Assembly: GCA_007922195.1 (NCBI GenBank)
Contig: ML682125.1
Coordinates: forward strand, 1-64,000
Length of the DNA: 64,000 nt
From: Podocnemis expansa
Taxonomy: Eukaryota; Chordata; Testudines; Podocnemididae
Direction: 5' to 3'
Position 1 is the stretch's first letter. The number at the start of each line of letters is the position of its first letter. The notes under the pieces are model-generated. The model saw only the letters and a program-made list of their open reading frames with translations, had not been told where the DNA came from and ran no database searches. Shown piece by piece: positions 43,070 to 54,173 of the stretch. Both the position numbers and the translations under genes were made by a program.

Positions 43070-44785
43070 GTTCATTTTCAAAGTGTTTGGCTGTCACATG
43101 TTTGTACAGCCAGTCTCTGTCTGTAACCAGGCAAGGCTCAGATCTTTCTGGGAATTATTTCAAGATGGAGAGTCCCAGCTAGAAGTTTTCAACCCTTCCA
43201 AGAGTTTTTCTCTGTCCCCAAACTCCTCCTCACCCCCTTTTGGGCAGAGGTGATCCCTTTGTCTTCTCTAAGCCACCTCAATTAGTATGTCTTTGAGCCT
43301 TTTCCAGGTATTTGCTTGCTCACTGCTGCAGAGAAAATTCTGTCTGTCCACCTCCCCATTTAGCAATGGAAAACATGTTGCACATCTGTGCACATGCATG
43401 AAGTTGTAGGAAACATAATATCATGCTAATCATGTAGACTAGGTTATGAGCATCCATTAAAAATGGCATGGTGTAATTGGCATAAAAAATACAATCGGAG
43501 TGTAAAAGTGAACAAAAAAATTCTTATAGATCATACCCATGGTGCACAGATGTTCATCCTATAACAGCTAGCATCAGTGTAGGCAAAGTATAATGCAAAT
43601 TGATGTTACTGGCCCCTGGGAGATATCCCAGAATGCTCTATTGTGACCACTCTGGACAGTCACACTCTGCAGCACCCTGGCCATGTGACCAGGAAATAGC
43701 TCCTATTCTCCCACCCTGGGAAACTTTGAATTCCCATTTCCTGTTTGGTCTCCATGAAGACACTTTGTAGCTGAAGGGCAGTGTTCCTATGGGGGAACCT
43801 CTGTTTCATGAACAGATGCGGGAGGTCTCATGGCATCAGTACTGAAACATCTCTAGAACTTCTAAATATTATAGGTCAAATTCTCTATTTCAAAAGTGTA
43901 GCAGGCAACACAGAGGAATTCGGCACTAGACCTCATCTTGGCAGGTAAAGAGGAACTAAAAATGAGCAGTAGGTTAGGTAGATGTGGTCGTGACTCGATC
44001 ACACAGATAACATGAAAGCAGAATACACACCTGACCAGTGAACCTTGGTGTTTTAAAAGGGCCATTTTTGCAAAGCTGAAAACAATTGTAGGTCAGATTC
44101 ACTGGAAGGAAGAATTCAGTCAGGAAAATAGGAATGATCACTGGGAATGTCCAAGATGTTACACTAGATGCCCAAAAAGGCCCAGTCCCACCAATGCAGG
44201 AGGGAGGCTGTGCTGGTTATAAAGGGACCTGACTTACAGGGGGAAAGGAGGTCTCTGAAAAGGAATATATGATCAATAGAAGAAAAGGGAAATGAGTAGT
44301 AATGAACATAAATCAGAAGCTAGAAATCGTAAGGTATAAGAAGAGGAATGGTACAACCCCAGAGAACTCTCACTCCTTATCAAAAGCCTCCATATCTGGG
44401 CTGCAGCCTCCCCTCCCTGCTTCTGTCCTGACTGCAGGGAAATTTGCAGGGTGGAAGCCAAGGACAGCCAGCCCAGCCCAGCCCAGCCCTTCCCTCCCTG
44501 CCACTGCCTCACAACCCGGCTTTTTGCTTAGTGGGAACAGCCAGGTACTAGCCAGGTTGTGCAAGCTAATAAATGGAATCTGCTGCATTTAAAACAGGTA
44601 AGGGAACGAGCCACGCAATTGCAAGCCTGTCAATCTGACCATGACCCCTGGCAAGCTAAAGGAGTGGCTGCTGTGATTAATAAAGAGTTAAAGGGTAACT
44701 AGCCACTTTGAGGAGAAATAGGTCCATGCCGCAATTAGCTTCTCAGCCTGAAAGGGCCGCAAGAACCCTGGGTCTTGTGAGCAAG
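43070..44785. other. No gene recognised
   Basis: No supported coding region or repeat call. Confidence 0.35.
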
Positions 44786-44790
44786 CTGTG

Positions 44791-45150
44791 GGACCAGAGG
44801 CAGCTTTTGGGGTAGGCGAAGCAGGCAGTCGCTTAGGGCCCCAAGCAGTAAGGGGCCTCCTTCTTTGCCTGAGCTAGCACTCCTGGGGTGGTGCCAGGCT
44901 GCAGCTTTCCAGGGTCAGAGGCTGTGCTGCCTGCTCTCCCTTCAGCAGGGGTGAAGCAGCGTTCCCCGTGCACCCTCAGCCAGCCACAGCTCCCCAGGAG
45001 GAGGGAGGAGATCAGCAGCCAGCGCCAAGCTGTGGCTTGTGGAGGTGGGGCCCTGGAGCAGCCCGCTCGGAAGAGTTCCTGCCGCTTCACCTCCGGCCAC
45101 CCCAGGGGTGAACAGAGGTCACCTTGCCCCCAGGCCCTGAATCGGCCAGG
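44791..45150. repeat. Interspersed repeat, hAT-like, shared with 32.6 and 42.6 kb
   Basis: cagcttttggggtaggcgaa and what follows match 32590-32680. Further on, gcttgtggaggtggggccct matches the palindromic half of the element at 42369. This suggests a related but truncated or composite copy. Confidence 0.5.
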
Positions 45151-45534
45151 GATGGCTGGTGGCAAAGCCGCAGCAACTTTTTGGAGCAGGCTGCTCCAGT
45201 ACCCTGCCCTTCCCCCAGCCCAGCTTCCTCTTTGTTGCTGCTGCAGCCCTGGCCAGGAGTTTTAAATTTCTGCCCCCCACCTCCCCATGCACCTATGCAT
45301 CGTCAGGGGGTCAGAGCAGCCTGGCCAGAGAGCGGCTCCACCAGGTGTCAGGCAAGGAGCCATGGGGAAGGCTGCCTTGGGGGTTCAACAGGTGGTCAGG
45401 CAGGGAAGGGGTCACTCATTGCTCCTGTACCCCGCCAGGCACCTTCCTCCATGTGGGCTACTGAACCCAGCCTGCCTTCTCTGCCTGCCAAACAAGCAGT
45501 CTCCTTCCCTTGTCCCAAAGGGGCAGACGTGTTA

Positions 45535-45625
45535 ATCTAGTAAAGCAAAAAAAGCAAGGAGTCTTGTGGCACTTAAAGACTGGTCTTGAAGTGCCACAAG
45601 ACTCCTTGCTTTTTTTTCTTCCCTT
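45535..45625. repeat. Minimal PLE inverted repeat
   Basis: aagcaaggagtcttgtggca, cttaaagact, then within a few bases agtgccacaagactccttgc. The arms are about 33 bases with almost no spacer. Confidence 0.75.
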
Positions 45626-45794
45626 GTGGTTCCCTTTTTCGCTTTCTTCCCCATGGGCTAGTGAGCCCAGCATGCCTCCTCTGTGTGCTGAACGCTGTCC
45701 TTTCCACCCGCCCCCTTTTTGTTTCAGTTTTCCCTCCCTGTCGTGTGTTTATTTCCCTTTTTCTCCTTCCCTCCAGGGGCGATTGACTGAACAG

Positions 45795-46095
45795 TGGGTT
45801 ACTTACCAGTAACCGTCCTTCTTCGAGATGGGCTGCTCGCATTCATTCTATATTAGGTGTCTACATGCCACAGCACATGATTGGCCGCAACTATTTTTAG
45901 CCTTAGCCTGTCAGGACAGGGCTGGCAGCCAACACTCCCTGGCCATATATATTAATTGCTAAGTCTGAGTAGCAGGGATGGCGGGAGGGGACTGAACGAA
46001 TCCGAGCAGCCCATCTCAAAGAAGGACAGTTACTAGTAAGTAACCCACCGTTCTTCTTTGAGCGCTGCTCGGATACATTCAGTATTAGGTGACTG
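45795..46095. repeat. Three-arm repeat: one inverted and one direct copy
   Basis: The segment gtgggttacttaccagtaac through the cttcttcgagatgggctgctc part (about 45796-45838) recurs inverted at about 46000-46050. Its second half recurs again directly (ccgttcttctttgagcgctg) at about 46050-46095. Confidence 0.65.
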
Positions 46096-46099
46096 ATAG

Positions 46100-47865
46100 C
46101 CGTACTGTGCAAGGTGAGCGAAGTTAGAACTTTATCCGCCTTCAGCACAGCTACCCTCAAACGGCACAGCCCCCAAACTGGGTGAAGAAGCAGTGGGCCA
46201 TCAGGCAAATGCCTACGGACACACCACCAAGTGCAAGATCCTCGGGAGGAGGCATGCATGAGAGTGCCAAGGGGTCATTTGCCACTCTGTCAGGAGACTT
46301 TAACCCCAACAGGGGCAGTCCCTGGTTCATTGTCGGGGAATTTGCTATATCATAATGGCAAAGAACAACCTCGTCACCAGCAAGACCGTTCAGTATAGGA
46401 TGGTTGCCCCTTCCTAGAAAATCGACTCCTGAGAAAGGCAGTCATGATCCAGGGCAACAGATTCCCACAGCTGCAAGCAAAAGGCAAGGGTGGAATAATT
46501 GCTGCCCTTGCCACCTCAACCCCAAAAGGGGAAGGTGAATTGGGTTAAATTATTAACCTAGACTGGGGCGCGGAGCACATCGCCCCTTGGCCAAATGGGA
46601 GATAGGCATGAGGCCTTTCTCCATTGGCGTATTGGCAGGAAATGGCATGGGTAGAATTGATAAGGGGTGCCCTAAACGGAGGCGTCCCAGCTCCATATGG
46701 AAGCTAATGCAAAAAGAGGGGTAATGAGGAAGGAGTGGGTGGGGACCCTTACCCCTTCATCCGTTGACACATGGGAATGGAGGGCCTGGATGAAGGGCCC
46801 CGGAATAAGTCCTAGATGCTTGGCAAACCCACCTCTGGGGCTTGGAAACATCAGAGACACTCCTTCAGGGAGGTTGTCATAAAGGGAGAAGTGGATATCT
46901 CAGAAGGGCCCTTCTTTAGAGGTAACCCGGGCAGGTTATTATCGTAAAAAAGAGAGCCTTAGGAACACCCATCCTAGTATCAGGAGAGAAACTAGGAGAA
47001 AAGTGATTGAATTCCCCATGTTAGGTTGTCCCCAACCAAAAAGGGGGGGGGGGGGCCGACCTAAGGTAGGCGCGGTCCAAACACCGCAGCGTTCGCCGGG
47101 GGGGGCCTTACGCAACTTCAGTACTTGGTGTGCATTTCTGTCCCCTGCCCCTGTACTCTGTTCTCCCGGTACACGGACTTGTGGAGGGAGAAGTGCGCCA
47201 AATCAAGGGAAGGGGTATCTGGCCATCTCTGGAGATGGGTCAGGTCCACCTTGAGAGTCACGCCTCCAACTCCAGAATCAGAGTGTTTAGAAAGGGCACG
47301 CAGCTCGGAAGGTATTCTCATCTCTCACTTCTATGGAGAGGCAGTCAACCTTCATAACATAGCTGGGTGACTCATTCTAGCAGCAGGTGCAGGTGTTGCG
47401 TCCTGGCTACAAAGGGCCAACTACGAGGGATCTTGCATAGGTCCTGATGAGGAGAATGGTGACACCTTAGGCAAGACACAAGTTGGACGTGGTATGTAAC
47501 TCCTGCTCCAAGGGAAGGAATGCTAGAGCCATAAGACTAACAGAGGCAGGCTAGGAAAGGATGAGGAACAGGGCCCAGACGGTGGGCTGTAAAGATGCCA
47601 TTAAAAGCAGAAGAACCTTTTTGCCCATTTGGGGCTTTTCATTTTGCTTCTCAGGAGGAGTTTATGTTTGGCCAGGCTGCTGGACACACAGAAGTGAGTC
47701 TGGGAGAATATGGGAAAACCCATCATGAGGCCAAGGAAGAGGCCACCAAGGGCATGAGAGAGGAGGACTGCTTACAGAGCCAGCCCCTGTGACACGGGGG
47801 CACGCTGGAGGTAAGGACAATCCATTACAGAGGGTAGTATAAGGAATGCCAGCCAGCATGCGTTT
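46100..47865. other. No gene recognised
   Basis: GC-moderate sequence with a 13-14 base G run at about 47043. Short ORFs lack domains. It may be old LTR or ERV material. Confidence 0.3.
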
Positions 47866-47869
47866 ATGA

Positions 47870-48275
47870 AAAATTGATCACATAAAGCTAGCTCACGGTA
47901 TAGTTTGGATGAGATTATGAGTTTGGTGCCAGAAACCGGTATGTGGTTTAACAGAGCTAAATGTAAATGTAGGACCAAAGTGAAGGCTATTTTCACCAGA
48001 CTGGGGCCGCTGATCTGCGAAGCTGAGACAGAGAAACGGCTGGAGGACAAGACAGATAATCAGCTGAATGTAAGCTCCCAGTGTATTACTGCTGCCAAAG
48101 AGCTAATTCAACCCTACAATGCATAAACAGAGAAACTGTGAGTGGGGTAGAGAGGTTATCTGACCTTTGTATTTTTCACAGGTGTTATGGCTGAGGCTAG
48201 AATACTGCAGACATTGGTAAATTGGAGGGGGTTCAGGAAGGAACCATGAGCATGGTTAAAGGGTTAGAAAGCCTG
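47870..48275 (+). repeat. CR1 fragment, sense
   Basis: aatgtaagctcccagtgtat, gctgccaaagagctaattca, aaattggagggggttcagga and ggttagaaagcctgc follow the CR1 ORF2 end in order. Confidence 0.65.
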
Positions 48276-49300
48276 CTTTATTGAATCCTGGAAATGCCAG
48301 GCTGGAAGGGACGTCACATGGTCAGCTAGTCAAGCCCCCTGCACTGAGGCAGGACCAAGTGAACCATGACCATCCCTGGCAGTTGTTTGTTCAACCTGTT
48401 GTTGAAAAACCTGTAATGGTGGCGATTCCACCATCTCCTTTGGATGCCTGGGCCACAGCCCAACTCCTCTGAGAGTTGCAAAGTCTTTATCAAAATCTCA
48501 CCTAAATCTCCCTGGCTGCAAACCAAGTGGATTTCTTCTTTTTATCTTCAGTGGTGACGGAGACCAGCTGGTCACCAATCTCCTTGTAAATGGGAACACC
48601 CCCAGGCCTTTGCCAATCTGCCCCAAGGGAAAATTACTTCCCGACCCCAAATACTGTGGTCAACTAGACCCTGAACAAATGGACAATACTCACCAGCCAG
48701 ACAACCAGAAAGAATTTTTTGTAGCAACTTGGAGCCCACCCCATTTACCATTCTTTCACAGCCCATCAGGCATATTTATTGCTAGTTGTCAAAGATCAGT
48801 TAATTGCCAAACTAGGCTGTCCCATCATATGATCCCCTCCAGAAAGCTATCAAGCTCAGTCCTGAAGCCAGCTAGGTTTTCTGCCCCCACTGGTTCCTTT
48901 GGAAGGCTGTTCCAGAACTTCCCTCCTATGCTGGTTAGAGAAACTGCATCTAATTTCAAGTCTAACCTTCCTGATGGACAGTTTACATCCATTGGTTCTT
49001 GTGTCCACAGTGGCACTGTACTTGCATAATTCCTCTCCCTCCCTGGTATTTATCTCTCTGGTGTATTTAAAGAGAGCAATTGTATCTCCCCTCAGCCTTC
49101 CTAGTAGCCCTTCCCTGCACCAGTTCCAGTTTGACTTCATCTTTCTTAAACATGGGAGCCCAGAACTGCACACAATATTCCAGATGGGGTCTCACCAGTG
49201 CCTTGTATAATGGTACTAACATCTCCCCATCTCTACTGGAAATATGTCATCTGATGCATCCAATTTCCCATTCTGAAGCAGATTTCCATGTGTAACAGTG
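48270..49300 (-). mobile_element. CR1-family LINE 3' portion
   Basis: Reverse of a CR1 3' half: aggctggaagggacgtcaca near its 3' end, then cctggcagttgtttgttcaa, gctgttccagaacttccctc and agcccagaactgcacacaat. It differs in sequence from the CR1 copies at 15 and 39 kb, so it is another subfamily. It abuts a sense fragment head to head. Confidence 0.75.
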
Positions 49301-50150
49301 GGCCAGTCACATAAACTGGATTTTTTACCGCGATGTAGGTGTGCTCCAATCAGAGGGCAAGGCCCAAGTGACTTGGGCCCCAAACCATACTGACTTCCTG
49401 TGACACTCCACTTTCTACAAAATAGCTACAGCACAGTATGAATATATAGTAGTTATTATTTTGGTTATTTCATCATGGGATTTATAAAGTTAATACTTAA
49501 TAATGCTCATTGCTTTTGTTCTCATTAGCACTGGAACATGGGGAGGGTAACTTTCAGTAGTCTTTGCCGTGAGTCCCTAAAGACTGAATCCTTAGTCTCC
49601 AGCTGTTTCTCCATAGGAATTGGGGTTCATTTTTCCAGAAGGACAATTAAGTAAACTCTAGCCCATTTGCAGGTTATCTTTGTACCACAGCTCTGTTTTT
49701 GCCAGTTTCTGTGTATCTGCACGCAGGGCCACAGCCTGACTTCTGCTAACACTTTTTTATAACAGCCAGGCTTCATACCTCGCCTGCTGTATTATGCCTC
49801 CCATCTCTGGCTCTTCCATTCTAGTTCAATGTTTAGGATCTCGAAAATCCAGCTAGGTGCCTAAGCGGGGTTTTCCAAAGTACCCCACTGCCACTTAAAT
49901 CACTGGGACTCAGGTACTTTGAAAAGCCCCACCAGGGGCCAGTCTTCATTTGTGGGCACCTAAATACGTTTAAAAATCCAGCCCTTGCTCCCTCTGGGCC
50001 TCAGTCCCCACCTGTGCATTGGGGGTACATCTGTGCATTGTGGTGCATTGCCCAGCTGTACACAGATGTGGGGCACTAACTACACTAGAAAGATGGTGAG
50101 GCACCATGGAGAGGAAAGTAATGTTGGCCAGATAAGTGCTCTTCATACAG
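49300..50150. other. No gene recognised
   Basis: No domain-bearing ORF and no confident repeat. Confidence 0.35.
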
Positions 50151-50154
50151 AGAG

Positions 50155-50395
50155 AAAAAAAAAAGCAAGGAGTCTTGTGGCACTTAAAGACTAACAGATT
50201 TCTTTATTGCATGAGCTTTCGTGGGAGAATATCCCACTTTGTCAGACGCTTTGAAGAGCTCCAAAGCATCTGACAGAGTGAGATCTTCTCCAATGAAAGC
50301 TCATGCAATAAATAATTCTGTTAGTCGTTAAGTGCCACAAGACTCCTTGCTTTGCTTGCTTTACTAGACTAACATGGCTGCCCCTTTGGAACTTA
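50155..50395. mobile_element. PLE foldback remnant with both arms
   Basis: The left arm starts aaagcaaggagtcttgtggc; the right arm ends taagtgccacaagactccttg and then tggctgccccttt. The arms are about 100 bases and are joined near gctttgaagagctccaaagc. No GIY-YIG sequence remains. Confidence 0.75.
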
Positions 50396-50879
50396 TGGCG
50401 AGAGCTCTCCGCTGGTGGAATCACCCTGAAATTAATGAGGCGAAGCCAGAGAAAATCTAGTGCAGTGGTGAATGAAGCCCAATATCACAAAACAAATAAA
50501 GATTTTTTTGTGTGGTACTAGGAAATGTAGTTGTGTGGCAATGTCCTGGGCTTGTCCCTCTTGCATACCAGGTCCAGGGCACCTGGACGTCAGTGCTACA
50601 GATCCGGCAACTCATGCTTCTCAAGAGGCTTCCAATCACACTGTGCCAGAGAGGAAGGCCAGTCAGAACATGGCTATGGAGTAGGAGATGTTTCATTTGG
50701 AGGCTTCACCCACCAGAGAAATGCAGCTACCTCTGGGGTATAGCATGCTATAGAATAGGCAGTGAAGAACATCACGTTCCAGTGAAACTGGGGCAGGGGC
50801 AGGAGGGAATGTAAGACAGAATGTGGGGCAGAATACTAAATCGGAGCTCTCGTCTCCTGTAGAAAACATCCTGCACGCT

Positions 50880-51030
50880 TTCTTATTACGTGTATTTCTG
50901 TAGAGCTCTGCTTGTGGACCAGGACCTCGCTGTGCCAGACGCTGTACAAACACAGAGCAAGAGGATGGTCTCAGTGTCAAGAGACTTACACACTAAACAT
51001 AAGGCAGGAGACAGCAGATGGGTACCGACA
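50880..51030 (+). repeat. Old interspersed repeat (SINE-like)
   Basis: ggaccaggacctcgctgtgc and gacgctgtacaaacacagag followed by acataaggcaggagacagca resembles an ancient amniote repeat I know from reptile genomes but cannot name. Confidence 0.4.
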
Positions 51031-51508
51031 GATGGGGCAGGGTTTACAATGAAACAATACAACAGTATTGCTCAATCTGGCATTCCTACTGTGGGTCCAG
51101 ATGATGAAGATGTCTTCAGTGTAGCTTTGATTTGCTGTAACAGTGTGACCTGATCCCATGACCTGGGAACAGGGGACTGCAAACATGGGAGTTGGAGAGG
51201 GAAGGAGTTGGTGAAGCCCTGAGAAGGAGGCGAAGGCAATCCCCTAGGTGAAGAAGCAAGGGAGAAAGCAAAGCTTGGGTGAGGGAATTGCTGACTGTGT
51301 GTTTGTGTCTTTCCCTACAGATGATTTCTGTTGTTTGTCAGTTACTGTGGGAATTGGGACTGTGATTGTGAGATTGTCTGGGGGCTGGTTGTACCATTGG
51401 TTTCTGCTCACCTTTGATCACCAACTTCAATCAGCCGTGTGATCATCCTTTCCCTGTGTGCTTAATGAGGTGCAAGGGCTGACCTAGGCGAGAAGGCCTT
51501 AAAAACCA

Positions 51509-52639
51509 GTGGCTGACCAACCAAGGGACTGCAAACAGGGAAGTTTGAGAGGGGATTGGGAAGGAGTTGATGAAGCCACAATGGTGAAGAGGAGCCGCAC
51601 TGCTTGCACTAGCGTCCCTTCTGTCTCCGCCACCTGTGCCTGTAGCCAGACAGGCATTCTGACCATGGATGTCTCTACCCAGATCCTGGTGTGGACTTGC
51701 AGGGACTGTGGCCTGCATTTCCCTGTCACAGACATTCAGGCTGGGGAGATGAATCAATGTGACAGGTGCCTTCTGGTGGAATCTCTCAGGAGGCAGGTGG
51801 GAGAGTTACAGGAGGAGGTGTCTAGGCTCAGGAGCATCCATGCCCCACAGAAGTTCCTCAATAGCATCCATGAGGAGGCGTGCAAAGATGAGGATGCTAT
51901 CCAGGTGCTGAAGACTACTGCTGCACCACTGGAGAAGGATGGAGAGGGAGCACACTGGCAGCTGGTTACCTCTGGCAGCAGACAGTGCTCCGCCCCTGCT
52001 CCCATCGCACCCTCCGTTGTGGTGAAGAACTGTTACGTGGCGCTAGAAATGATGGATGAGGGAGAAGAGTAGAAGCCATGCAGCCTTGAGGCTGGGAGGA
52101 TCACAACCATCACACCCAGGAGTAAACATCAGGTTGTGGTGGTTGGGGACTCCCTTCTGTGGGGGACGGAGGCACCCATCTGTCACCCTGAAAAGGCTTC
52201 TCAGAAGATATGCCACCTGCCAGGGGCCAATATCTGAGACATTATGGAGGGATTGTCGAGAATCATCTGCCCCTCTGACTACTACTCTGTGCTACTCATC
52301 CATGTTGGAACCAATGATACTGTGAGAGGTGGTCCTCAGCAGCTCAAAAGTGACTACAGGGCTCTGGGAGCGCGGGTGAAGGAGTCCAGAGCACATGTGG
52401 TGGTCTCCTCGATCCTTCCGATCAAGGGTAGGGGTCTGAGCAGAGACAGATGCATTCTGGAAGTGAATGCTTGGCTACAAAGATGGTGTCATCAGGAGGG
52501 TTTTGGCTTCCTTGACCATGGGGTGCTGTTCCAGAAAGAGGGACTGCTAGGCAGAGAAGGACTCCACCTGTCGAGGAAGGGGAAGAGCATATTCGGATGC
52601 AGACTGGCTAACCTAATGAGGAGGGCCTTAAACTAGGCT
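51509..52639 (+). pseudogene. CR1 ORF1: zinc-finger, coiled coil, SGNH esterase
   Basis: A single frame covers 51509-52639 with two nonsense codons, TAG at 52070-52072 and TGA at 52235-52237. The first part has a paired CxxC finger (WTCRDCGLHF...NQCDRCLL) and a leucine-rich coil (LRRQVGELQEEVSRLRSI). The second has esterase motifs VVVVGDSLLWG, HVGTNDTVRGG and LHLSRKG, the GDS, GxND and DxHLS-type blocks. CR1 ORF1 binds element RNA; the esterase is a known feature of CR1 and L2 ORF1 proteins. About 375 codons. Confidence 0.85.
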
Positions 52640-52678
52640 TGAAAGGGGAAGGAGACCAAAGCCCATAGGGAAGTCAAA

Positions 52679-53638
52679 ATGTGGGAGACCTGGGGGAAGG
52701 GATGGAACTTGGGGGGTGCTGGGACTGTAACACTGGGAATAAAAGAGAGGGTAGTTGGAACATGGTGGGGGAAATCAAATAATTGTCTTAGGTGTCCTAA
52801 TGAAGCCCTAATACCTGAGGCAAGTGGCGAAGGAAAACACTGGGAGAAAATGCAAGGAGGTAGATGCAATAGAACTGAAAATCGACAGGGGAAAGTAGGG
52901 CAATTGGCCCAGTATTTTAGGTGCATGTACATGAATGTGAGGAGCCTGGGAAACAAGCAGGAAGAATTGGTAGTACTGATGCAGACAAGGAACTATGATA
53001 TAACTGGAATAACAGAGATGTGGTGGGATAGCTTGCATGACTGGTGCTCTGCCATGGATGGATATAAATTGTTCAGGAAGGACAGGCAGGGAAGAAGAGG
53101 AGGAGTAGTGCTATATGTAAAAGAGCTTTATGATTGCTCAGAGCTCCACTATGGAAGTGGAAATGAGCCAGTTGAAAGTCTGTGGGTTAAGCTTAGAAGG
53201 GAGAGCAACAAGGGGGAAGTCGTGGTGGGTGTCTGCCATAGACCACCAGACCAGAAGGAGGAGGTGGATGAGGCATTTTATGGACAACTGGCAGAAGTTT
53301 CTAGAGCACAGGCCCTGGTTCTCATAGGGGACTTCAATTACCCTGACATCTGCTGGGACGGCAGTAGAGCAGTGCACAGGCAATCCAGGAAGTTTTTGGA
53401 GAGTGTTGGGGACAACTTCCTGGTACAAATGCTGGAGGAACCAATTAGGTGCCTCGTACTTCTCAACCTGCTGCTCACCAATGGAGAAGAATTGATTGGG
53501 GCAGTAGAAGTGAATGGCAACCTGGGCAGCAATGACAATGAGATGGTAGAGTTCAAGATGCTGATTAAATGGGAGAAAGGAAAGAAGCAAAATGCAGACC
53601 CTGGACTTCAGAAAAGCAGATTTTGGCTCCCTTAGGGA
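52679..53638 (+). pseudogene. CR1 ORF2 part 1: APE-type endonuclease
   Basis: The frame contains MNVRSLGNKQEEL, YDITGITEMWWDS, GGVVLYVKE, LIGDFNYPDICW and LGSNDNEMVEF, the order of apurinic-type endonuclease motifs in CR1 ORF2 (N, E, D/N and the final SDH-like site). A one-base frameshift near 53625 ends the ORF early: the continuing CR1 frame (LRELMGRIP) is open one base off. The domain nicks target DNA at insertion. Confidence 0.85.
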
Positions 53639-53701
53639 GCTGATGGGCAGGATACCTTGAGAGGCTGATCTGAAGAGGAAAGACATCCAAGAGAGCTGGC
53701 T

Positions 53702-53832
53702 GTATTTAAAAAAAAAAAAAAACAAGGAGTCGTGTGGTACTTTAAGACTAACAGATTTATTTTTTGCATGAGCTTTTGTGGGAGAAAATTCCACTTTGTC
53801 AGATGCTTCAAAGATGGGTGAACTTACAGAAA
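53702..53832 (+). mobile_element. PLE fragment inserted in CR1 ORF2
   Basis: After an A run, aacaaggagtcgtgtggtac, gactaacagatttatttttt, cttttgtgggagaaaattcc and gatgggtgaacttacag follow the PLE arm. The CR1 frame resumes at about 53833. Confidence 0.8.
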
Positions 53833-53839
53833 CCCTGCT

Positions 53840-54135
53840 AAGGGCATAGGAAGATACCATTCTGATGAGCAGAAAGAACAGCAAATGTGGAAGATGCCCA
53901 GCATGGCTTAACAGAGAACTCTCCACTGAGCTAAAGCATAAAAAGGAAGCTTACAGGAAGTGGAAGCTTGGACAGGTGACTAAGGAGGCATATAAAGATA
54001 TTGCTCGGGACTGCAGGGATAAAATCAGAAAGGCCAAAGGACAACTGGAGTTGCAGCTAGCAAGGAATGTGAAGGATAACAGGAAGGGGTTCTACAAGTA
54101 TGTCAATAACAAGAAGAGCATCAAGGATGGTGTAG
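53840..54135 (+). pseudogene. CR1 ORF2 part 2: endonuclease-RT linker
   Basis: The frame reads CPAWLNRELSTELKHKKEAY, YRKWKLGQVTKEAYKDIAR and KGFYKYVNNKKSIKDGVA, the typical linker of CR1 ORF2 before the reverse transcriptase. It ends in the 13-base target site of the next insertion. Confidence 0.85.
54123..54135 (+). repeat. 13-base target duplication, left copy
   Basis: aaggatggtgtag, identical to 57190-57202. It brackets the PLE-based nest and restores the CR1 sequence when one copy and the insert are removed. Confidence 0.9.
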
Positions 54136-54173
54136 CAAAAGCAGTGAGAGTCCTGTGGCACCTTATAGACTAA

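Noticed and set aside
53138..53926. 262-codon minus-strand ORF
   Set aside because: It is the antisense of CR1 endonuclease and a PLE arm; the plus strand carries the domain motifs.
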